Positions 4,490 to 9,589 of a DNA stretch of 9,589 bases are shown here, one piece after another. The DNA lies in the NCBI GenBank assembly GCA_029263635.1, contig JAJUFY010000065.1, forward strand, positions 1 through 9,589, in the 5' to 3' direction. The notes under the pieces are model-generated. The model did not search any database, had not been told where the DNA came from, and saw only the letters and a program-made list of their open reading frames with translations. Source of the DNA: Ectothiorhodospiraceae bacterium (lineage in GTDB: Bacteria; Pseudomonadota; Gammaproteobacteria; Nitrococcales; AK92). The position numbers were made by a program, and so were the translations under genes. Position 1 is the first letter of the stretch; each line of letters begins with the position of its first letter.

Positions 4490-5845
4490 TCAGGCCTGCA
4501 TCAAACGGACCAGCTCCAGGAACGGCCGCGCCTTGTGCAGGGTTTCCTCGAACTCGGCGTCGGCCTCGGAATCGGCAACCAGGCCGCCTCCCGCCCAATA
4601 GCTGATCTCGCCTGCCTGGCAGACCGCGGTACGGATGGCGATATTGGTATCCATGCGGCCGTCGTCGCTCAGATAGCCGATCGCGCCGCAGTACACGCCG
4701 CGGCGCGCAGGCTCCAGCTCGTCGATGATCTCCATCGCCCGCCGCTTGGGGGCGCCGGTGATGGAGCCGCCGGGCAGACAGGCGGCCAGCAAATCGACCG
4801 CGGTCACGCCCTCGCGCAGCCGGCCGGTCACCGTGCTGACCAGGTGGTGCACGCTGGCATGGCTTTCCAACTCGAACAGCCCGCTGACCTCGATGCTGCC
4901 CGGCCGGCAGACCCTGCCCAGGTCGTTGCGCATCAGGTCGACGATCATCACGTTTTCGGCGCGGTCCTTGTCGCTGTCGCGCAACGCCGCGGCCTCGGCG
5001 GCATCCGCCACCGGATCGGCGCGGCGCGGCCGGGTCCCCTTGATCGGCCGGGTCTCGACCCGACCCTGCTCCAGCAGCAGAAAACGTTCCGGCGAGATGC
5101 TGAGGATTTCGGCGAAGGGCAGCGACAGGTAGGCGCCGAACGGCGCCGGGCTGAGCGCTCGCAGCTGGCAATAGGCCCGCCACGGATCGCCCCGGTAGCC
5201 GGCCCGGAACCGCCTTGCCAGGTTGACCTGATAGCAATCGCCCCGCTGCAGGTAATCCTGCACCCGGGCGAAGGCGGTCCGGTAAGCGTCCAGCTCCGGC
5301 GCCATCGCCAGACTGCCGGCCTCGATGCCGAACCCGCCCGCCGGCGGCGGTTCGGATTGCAGCCGCGTCATCAGCATCGGCAATACAGAGCGGGCCGCGC
5401 GGCGGCCCACCCACCAGCTGCGCTGTTCGGCGTGGTCGCTGACCACCGCCCAGTCGTATATCCCGACCGCCATCTCCGGCAGCGGCAACGGCCGTACCCG
5501 CACGGCCAGATCCGCCAGCCCGAGGTCATAGCCGAAGTAGCCGGCGGCGCCTCCGCAGAACGGCAGCGCTCCTGCCGGCGGCACTTGCCGCTCCTGCAGC
5601 AGCTTGCGCAGCAATCGCAGCGGCTCCGTGGTGGTCTGCAGGACCCGGGCGCCGGCATCGCGCAGCACGGCGCTGCCGCCCTCGCTCACCAGGGTCAGCG
5701 AAGGCGAGGCCATGCACAGGTCGTAGCGCCCCTGGGTCGCTGCCGGCCGGCCGCTGTCGAGCAGGAGCGCCCACGGCAGGTCGCGCAGCCGTGCCAGGCA
5801 ATCGGTGCCGGCAAGGAAAAATGGCAGAGGCTGAACGTCGATCAC
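4490..5845 (-). CDS. pabB: Aminodeoxychorismate synthase component I (PabB)
   Basis: PabB converts chorismate and ammonia to 4-amino-4-deoxychorismate for p-aminobenzoate and folate synthesis, with ammonia supplied by the PabA glutaminase. The 451-residue protein has the chorismate-utilising enzyme fold: RGDCYQVNLARRF (201-213), SPERFL (251-256), PIKGTRPR (267-274) whose Lys269 corresponds to the lysine that forms the aminase intermediate in E. coli PabB, ENVMIVDLMRNDLGR (297-311), PGGSITGAPK (358-367) and GAIGYLSDDGRMDTNIAIRT (387-406). The PIKGT lysine marks it as PabB and not anthranilate synthase TrpE, which has alanine there. The start is a GTG at 5845 with AGGGGG about 9 nt upstream. 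Neither pabA nor pabC is adjacent and there is no C-terminal lyase fusion. It is divergent from fadD. Confidence 0.95.
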   Translation of the reverse strand: MIDVQPLPFFLAGTDCLARLRDLPWALLLDSGRPAATQGRYDLCMASPSLTLVSEGGSAVLRDAGARVLQTTTEPLRLLRKLLQERQVPPAGALPFCGGAAGYFGYDLGLADLAVRVRPLPLPEMAVGIYDWAVVSDHAEQRSWWVGRRAARSVLPMLMTRLQSEPPPAGGFGIEAGSLAMAPELDAYRTAFARVQDYLQRGDCYQVNLARRFRAGYRGDPWRAYCQLRALSPAPFGAYLSLPFAEILSISPERFLLLEQGRVETRPIKGTRPRRADPVADAAEAAALRDSDKDRAENVMIVDLMRNDLGRVCRPGSIEVSGLFELESHASVHHLVSTVTGRLREGVTAVDLLAACLPGGSITGAPKRRAMEIIDELEPARRGVYCGAIGYLSDDGRMDTNIAIRTAVCQAGEISYWAGGGLVADSEADAEFEETLHKARPFLELVRLMQA

Positions 5846-5883
5846 GGACGCGCGCCCCCTGGGTCAGCACGCATTGGAACAGT

Positions 5884-5889
5884 TATACT
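5884..5889 (+). promoter_or_regulatory. Possible -10 box of fadD
   Basis: TATACT (5884-5889) lies in the 106-bp gap between pabB and fadD and matches five of six bases of the -10 consensus. The sequence 17 bp upstream (GGGTCA, 5861-5866) is a poor -35 box, so an activator or another promoter may be needed. An AT-rich stretch and the palindrome GGTGT-a-ACACC (5931-5941) follow, directly before the fadD ribosome binding site. That palindrome could hide the site in a small hairpin or bind a protein. No clear FadR or PsrA operator was seen. Confidence 0.3.
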
Positions 5890-5951
5890 CGCGGCAAACC
5901 GGCATATTCCGCGTACATTATTATTTATAAGGTGTAACACCGGAGGAACAG

Positions 5952-7688
5952 ATGGTCGAGCAAGCGAATCCCGCCACGATTTATGACTCACGACCGTGGA
6001 AAGACGAGTACGGTCCCGGTGTCTCGTCCGAAATGGTCGACCTGCCGTACAAGAACATGAGCGAGATGGTGCACCATGCCTGCGTAGAGTACGCCGGCAA
6101 GACGGCGTTTACCATCTGCCTCGATAACGGCATGTCGGCGAGCCTGAAATACCACGAGGTGGATGCGCTGTCCGACCAGTTCGCCGCCTACCTGCGGCAC
6201 GAGCTCAAGCTCGACGCCGACGACCGCGTTGCGATCCAGCTGCCTAACTGCCTGAGCTATCCGGTGGCCGCCTTCGGCATCCTCAAGGCCGGCTGCGTGC
6301 TGGTGAACGTCAACCCGCTCTACACCGCGGCGGAGATGAACCACCAGCTCAAGGACAGCGGCGCCAAGGTGCTGGTGATCATCGACATGTTCGCCGACAA
6401 GCTGGCTCAGGCGCTGCAAGGCACCCAGGTCGAGAAAGTCCTGCTGGTCAGCATTGCCGAGTTCTTCCCGATCCTCAAGGGCGCGCTGATCAAGACCGTG
6501 CTCAAGCTCAAGAAGCAGATCCCGGAACCGACCCGGCCGGGCGAGAGCTTCGCCAATGCGCTGGCCATCGGCAAGCGCCTGGTCAGCGCCAACGGCACGG
6601 CCCGGATCGAGCGGACCCGGGACGACCTCGCCGTGCTGCAGTACACCGGCGGCACCACCGGCGTGGCCAAGGGCGCCATGCTCACCCACGGCAACATCCT
6701 GGCGAACCTGGCGCAGACCGTCACCATGACCGGCTCCGCGCTGCGCCCCGGCGAGGAAGTGGTGCTCACGCCGCTGCCGCTCTACCACATCTTCGCCTTC
6801 ACCTTTAACCTGCTGACCTTCTTCCATGCGGGCGGCCACAACATCCTGATCCCGTCGCCGCGCCCGGTGTCCAACCTGCGCAAGGCCTTCGAGAAGTTCC
6901 AGATCACCCGCATGTCGGGCGTCAACATCCTGTTCGCCGGCCTGCTCAAGGAGGACTGGTTCCGCCAGAATCCGCCGCGGCACCTGGACCTCGCCGTCAG
7001 CGGCGGCACCGCCCTGCATGCGGCCACCGCCGAGGAATGGCAGAAGGTGGTCGGTGGCAAGATCATCGAGGGCTACGGCCTGTCGGAAACCAGCCCGGTG
7101 CTGTGCGTCAATCCCACCATGGGCGAGAACCGCATCGGCACGATCGGCATCCCGTATCCGAGCACCGAGATCCGCATCGTCGACGAGAACGACAACCCGG
7201 TCCCGCCGGGCGAGGCCGGTGAGCTGGTGGCCCGCGGGCCGCAGGTGTTCAAGGGCTACCTGAACCGCCCCGACGAGACCGAGAAGGCGCTGCGCGGCGG
7301 CTGGTTCCACACCGGCGACATCGCGACCATGGACGAGCGCGGCTATTTCCGCATCGTCGACCGCAAGAAGGACATGATCGACGTGTCCGGCTTCAACGTC
7401 TTCCCGAACGAGGTCGAGGACTGCATCGCCCGGATTCCCTCCATCACCGAGGTAGCGGTCATCGGCGTGCCGCAGCCGACCGGTGGCGAGCGGGTCCGGG
7501 CCTACGTGGTGTCCACCGATCCGAAGCTGACCGAGGAAGACGTCATCAAGCACTGCCGCGAGCTGCTCACCGCGTACAAGGTGCCCAAGGAAGTGATCTT
7601 CCGCCAGGAACTGCCGAAGACCCCGGTCGGCAAGATCCTGCGCAAGGACCTGCGCGAGGAAGCGCTGCAGGAAGTCGGGGCCGCCTGA
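5952..7688 (+). CDS. fadD: Long-chain fatty acid-CoA ligase FadD
   Basis: This ANL-family adenylate-forming enzyme activates long-chain fatty acids with ATP and CoA, normally at the inner membrane, feeding beta-oxidation and lipid synthesis. The 578-residue length is close to E. coli FadD (561). Visible motifs are the P-loop-like YTGGTTGVAKGA (231-242) followed by MLTHGN, PLPLYHIF, EGYGLSETSP (373-382), WFHTGD (451-456), the FadD signature region around DRKKDMIDVSGFNVFPNEVE, and the C-terminal PVGKILRKDLR with catalytic Lys561. SD GGAGG sits 5 nt before the ATG, and the gene ends at a palindromic terminator. It is a single-gene unit, divergent from pabB. Other acyl-CoA synthetases share the early motifs, but the FNVFPNEVE region and length favour FadD. 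Free fatty acid activation may also feed PHA precursors, an inference only. Confidence 0.93.
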   Translation: MVEQANPATIYDSRPWKDEYGPGVSSEMVDLPYKNMSEMVHHACVEYAGKTAFTICLDNGMSASLKYHEVDALSDQFAAYLRHELKLDADDRVAIQLPNCLSYPVAAFGILKAGCVLVNVNPLYTAAEMNHQLKDSGAKVLVIIDMFADKLAQALQGTQVEKVLLVSIAEFFPILKGALIKTVLKLKKQIPEPTRPGESFANALAIGKRLVSANGTARIERTRDDLAVLQYTGGTTGVAKGAMLTHGNILANLAQTVTMTGSALRPGEEVVLTPLPLYHIFAFTFNLLTFFHAGGHNILIPSPRPVSNLRKAFEKFQITRMSGVNILFAGLLKEDWFRQNPPRHLDLAVSGGTALHAATAEEWQKVVGGKIIEGYGLSETSPVLCVNPTMGENRIGTIGIPYPSTEIRIVDENDNPVPPGEAGELVARGPQVFKGYLNRPDETEKALRGGWFHTGDIATMDERGYFRIVDRKKDMIDVSGFNVFPNEVEDCIARIPSITEVAVIGVPQPTGGERVRAYVVSTDPKLTEEDVIKHCRELLTAYKVPKEVIFRQELPKTPVGKILRKDLREEALQEVGAA

Positions 7689-7708
7689 AGCGGCTCCGGC
7701 TAGAACGC

Positions 7709-7735
7709 AAAGGCCCGGCAATTGCCGGGCCTTTT
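7709..7735. terminator. Bidirectional palindromic terminator shared by fadD and the convergent cNMP-HDOD gene
   Basis: AAAGGCCCGGCAA/TTGCCGGGCCTTT is a perfect 26-bp palindrome (7709-7734) with a T-run on the plus strand (TTTT, then AGTTT) and AAA on the other side that gives TTT on the minus strand. It begins 21 bp after the fadD stop and ends 16 bp before the stop of the minus-strand gene, so it should end transcription in both directions, better on the plus strand. Confidence 0.85.
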
Positions 7736-7750
7736 AGTTTCCGCTGGCGA

Positions 7751-8998
7751 TCAAACCAGCAGCAGCTGCTGCACCGCAGCGATCTCCTCCCGGGCTTCGT
7801 CGAGGATGGAGCCACCCTCGGTCCGCAGGCGGTCCAGGCCGAGCCGGCCGTAGGCGGGCACGGCGGCCGGCCCCGGCCGCTTCCCCCGAGGGCCGAGCGC
7901 ATAGAGCTTGGCGACCAGGACCAGGTCGGCATAGTCGCCCGGCCCGTCGTGCTCCCGGTACCATCGCTCGGCGGCCATCGGCACGGCCACCATGTCATCG
8001 GGAAAGCGCCAGCGACGCAGGATCAGGCCGCCCACCTGACCACGGTATTCGCGGATGGTCGCTTCCAGCAGCCCAGGGTCTTCCGCCAGCTCGGGATATT
8101 CGTGCGCATGCGCCAGCATTGGCACGATGCCGATGTCGTGCACAAGGCCTGCCAGCAGGGCGCGGTCCGGCGAGAAATCCGGCAGCTTGCGAGCCAGCAC
8201 CGCCGCGATAGCCGCCACCAGCGTGCTATGCATCCACTGCTCGACCATGCGCTTGTTGAGCAGCGGGTTCCGGCTCCGGAATACCTGCCGCATGGTGATG
8301 GCCGTGACCATCTCGCGGGTATGCCGCAGGCCGAGCCGGATGACCGCCGCATTGAGGTTGTCGACCTGACGGCTGCCGACGAACAGCAGGCCGTTGGCGG
8401 CTTTCATCACCTGTGCCGCCACCACCGGATCGGCCTGAATGATCTTTGCCACCTCGGCGGCATCGGTATCGGGCTGAGCGACCGCCTCGCGCACCCGCGC
8501 CGCCACCTCCGGCATGCTCGGCAGTTCCAGCCGCTCCGCCATCAGATCCTCGAACAGCCGGTAGAACAGGCGGCTGCCGGCTTCTTCCCGGCGATCGTCG
8601 TCGTCCTCCGCGTCCGCGTCATCGGCTTCGGACTGGCGGGCCCGCTCCAGCAGCGTGAGGATGCGGGCGCGAGGCAGGCGGAGCAGGCGGCTGTCGGTGC
8701 TGGCGACGGCGGTTGCCGCAAACGGCTGCTCCAGCCCCAGCGGCTGCTCGACCACGGCGGCGTTGCCCTTTCCGGTCAGGGTCAGCTCGGTACCGTCGCT
8801 GTCGGCGAGCACGATGGAGCCGGAAACCAGATAGCGCGTCCAATCGTCGCGACCGCCCTTGCGGAACAGCATCGTCCGCGCCGGCACATGCTCGAACTCG
8901 GCCTCGCGGGCGAGCGCCGCCAACGCTTCCCGGTCCAGCTCGCGCAGCGGGATCAGACGTTCGAGCAAAGAGACGGGAACGGTCGCCGGCTTTTTCAT
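7751..8998 (-). CDS. Degenerate cNMP-binding domain fused to an HDOD domain
   Basis: The 415-residue cytoplasmic protein is built from three parts. Residues about 10-118 look like a cyclic nucleotide-binding (CAP-ED) beta-roll: LIPLRELDREALAALA, then FEHVPARTMLFRKGGRDDWTRYLVSGSIVLAD. The phosphate-binding cassette expected near 80-100 is not recognisable (no GE..LL..PR.A pattern), so ligand binding is doubtful. An acidic linker follows (122-138, rich in Asp and Glu), then an HDOD domain (about 150-350) with LPSMPEVAARV (159-169), VMKAANGLLF (197-206), and LVHDIG, His287-Asp288. The HD pair is kept, unlike the other HDOD gene in this window. Function is unknown; such proteins are signalling regulators. 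The ATG at 8998 lacks a clear ribosome binding site; TATACT upstream (9027-9022) may be its -10 box. A PilZ, GGDEF or EAL partner is not adjacent. Confidence 0.85.
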   Translation of the reverse strand: MKKPATVPVSLLERLIPLRELDREALAALAREAEFEHVPARTMLFRKGGRDDWTRYLVSGSIVLADSDGTELTLTGKGNAAVVEQPLGLEQPFAATAVASTDSRLLRLPRARILTLLERARQSEADDADAEDDDDRREEAGSRLFYRLFEDLMAERLELPSMPEVAARVREAVAQPDTDAAEVAKIIQADPVVAAQVMKAANGLLFVGSRQVDNLNAAVIRLGLRHTREMVTAITMRQVFRSRNPLLNKRMVEQWMHSTLVAAIAAVLARKLPDFSPDRALLAGLVHDIGIVPMLAHAHEYPELAEDPGLLEATIREYRGQVGGLILRRWRFPDDMVAVPMAAERWYREHDGPGDYADLVLVAKLYALGPRGKRPGPAAVPAYGRLGLDRLRTEGGSILDEAREEIAAVQQLLLV

Positions 8999-9021
8999 GG
9001 TTCTTGGATAGCCGTAGAAGA

Positions 9022-9027
9022 AGTATA
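9022..9027 (-). promoter_or_regulatory. Possible -10 box of the cNMP-HDOD gene
   Basis: TATACT on the minus strand lies 23 bp before the ATG at 8998, in an AT-rich island (9020-9045) that stands out from the GC-rich surroundings. No good -35 hexamer is found at 16-18 bp, so the call is weak. A start near 9015 would leave a very short leader. Confidence 0.3.
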
Positions 9028-9060
9028 GAAAAATACCATAGATACGAGCGGCCGACTAAG

Positions 9061-9082
9061 AGCCGGGCCGGCGCCGGCCGCT
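9061..9082 (-). terminator. GC-rich hairpin after the ABC substrate-binding protein gene
   Basis: GGCCGGCGCCGGCC (9066-9079) is a perfect 14-bp palindrome that begins a few bases beyond the stop codon at 9087-9089. Outer AGC/GCT bases can extend it with a 2-nt bulge. The sequence after it on the minus strand (CTTAGT) is only weakly T-rich. It may end the upstream transcript and separate it from the cNMP-HDOD gene. Confidence 0.3.
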
Positions 9083-9086
9083 GCCT

Positions 9087-9589
9087 TCAGGGCCGGTTGC
9101 GGATCGGCAGTTCGATCTCCCGAGCCCGGATCTCCCGCACCAACAGCGGCGACCGCCCGGCCTCCGGGGCAATCCTGAGATGGAACATGGGCTGCAGAGC
9201 CTGATGGTCCTCGGGACGCATCACCAGCCGCCCTTTCGGCGCCAGGAAGCTCAGCCCTTCCATCGCCTCGATCAACGCTTCGGTGTCCGTGGAACCGGCC
9301 TTCTCGAGCGCAGCGACGATGAACAGCGCCTCGGCCATGCCCTGAGCGACATAGGCGCTGGGAGGGCTGTTGAAACGCCGCAGGTGTTCCACCACCAGCC
9401 AGTCGTTGACCGGATTGGCCGGGCTCAGATAGTGGTAGTCGACCGCGCCCTCGATGCCCTGCACCGGCTGGCGGAACCGCTCCTGCAACAGCAGGCCGCC
9501 GCCCAGCGTCAGCCGGATCCCATTGGCCTCGATCTGCCTGGAGAGCAGCCGCTTCAGGAACTGCCCATCGCCCGCCCAGATGGCGAAGA
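9087..9589 (-). CDS. ABC transporter substrate-binding protein, branched-chain amino acid type (C-terminal part)
   Basis: The minus-strand frame is open from the window edge (first complete codon at 9587) to a TGA at 9087-9089, so the N-terminal part, including any signal peptide, lies outside. The 166 residues seen begin FAIWAGDGQFLKRLLSRQ and contain GIEGAVDYHYLSP, NDWLVVEHLRRFNSPPSAYVAQGMAEALFIVAALEKAG, then TDTEALIEAMEGLSFLAPKGRLVMRPEDHQALQPMFHLRI. This follows the C-terminal lobe of LivK/UrtA-like periplasmic binding proteins (Peripla_BP_6): the YVAQGMAEALFIVAALEKAGS helix, then the ALEGL..F..P.G....R..DHQ.....Y pattern. The ligand cannot be named; amino acids, amides, urea or aromatic acids are all bound by this family. 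Transporter partner genes are not in the window. Confidence 0.88.
   Translation of the reverse strand, partial: FAIWAGDGQFLKRLLSRQIEANGIRLTLGGGLLLQERFRQPVQGIEGAVDYHYLSPANPVNDWLVVEHLRRFNSPPSAYVAQGMAEALFIVAALEKAGSTDTEALIEAMEGLSFLAPKGRLVMRPEDHQALQPMFHLRIAPEAGRSPLLVREIRAREIELPIRNRP

Noticed and set aside
3636..5414. 592-codon minus-strand open frame across the HDOD gene and pabB
   Set aside because: It runs antisense to the HDOD gene and out of frame with pabB. The product is low-complexity Arg/Gly/Ala-rich, as expected from GC-rich shadow frames.
5988..7721. 577-codon minus-strand open frame opposite fadD
   Set aside because: Mirror frame of a fully intact fadD; no recognisable motif and no ribosome binding site.
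7769..7779. CTGC-ACC-GCAG, a match to the PhaR-like motif
   Set aside because: Lies inside the 3' end of the cNMP-HDOD coding region, far from any promoter; most likely chance in GC-rich sequence.
7949..9028. 359-codon plus-strand open frame opposite the cNMP-HDOD gene
   Set aside because: Antisense to a gene with a clear HDOD domain; composition is rich in His, Arg and Gln and typical of shadow frames.

Overview
GC-rich, densely coding bacterial chromosome, most likely from a polyhydroxyalkanoate (PHA)-storing gammaproteobacterium. The grounds are a class III (PhaE+PhaC) PHA synthase like that of Allochromatium vinosum, a PhaB/PhaR set, and FadD and HDOD proteins of proteobacterial type. 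The genus cannot be fixed from the sequence. No tRNA, rRNA, CRISPR array or mobile element is visible.

Layout. (1) 1-1501, plus strand: the 3' part of phaE, overlapping phaC by 8 nt. (2) 1502-1930: a 429-bp gap with a strong plus-strand intrinsic terminator (1847-1877), several hairpins upstream that could belong to an unannotated small RNA, and a 10-bp-arm hairpin before the convergent phaB. (3) 1931-3388, minus strand: phaR then phaB, each with its own good sigma70-type promoter and each next to a TGC-rich dyad that looks like a PhaR operator. (4) 3594-4412, plus: a stand-alone HDOD protein divergent from phaR. (5) 4490-5845, minus: pabB. (6) 5952-7688, plus: fadD, divergent from pabB and ended by a palindromic terminator shared with the next gene. 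(7) 7751-8998, minus: a degenerate cNMP-binding domain fused to HDOD. (8) 9087-9589, minus: the C-terminal part of a branched-chain amino acid type ABC substrate-binding protein, cut by the window edge.

How the genes fit together. PhaB reduces acetoacetyl-CoA to (R)-3-hydroxybutyryl-CoA, PhaEC polymerises it, and PhaR (a granule- and DNA-binding repressor in studied species) would tie expression to polymer level. No beta-ketothiolase (phaA) and no phasin (phaP) is present, so these must lie elsewhere. FadD supplies acyl-CoAs and is metabolically related to PHA, but it is in a separate transcription unit. The most interesting parts are non-coding: the operator-like dyads at phaR and phaB, the repeated TAACGAA motif in the phaB leader, and the possible small RNA between phaC and phaB.
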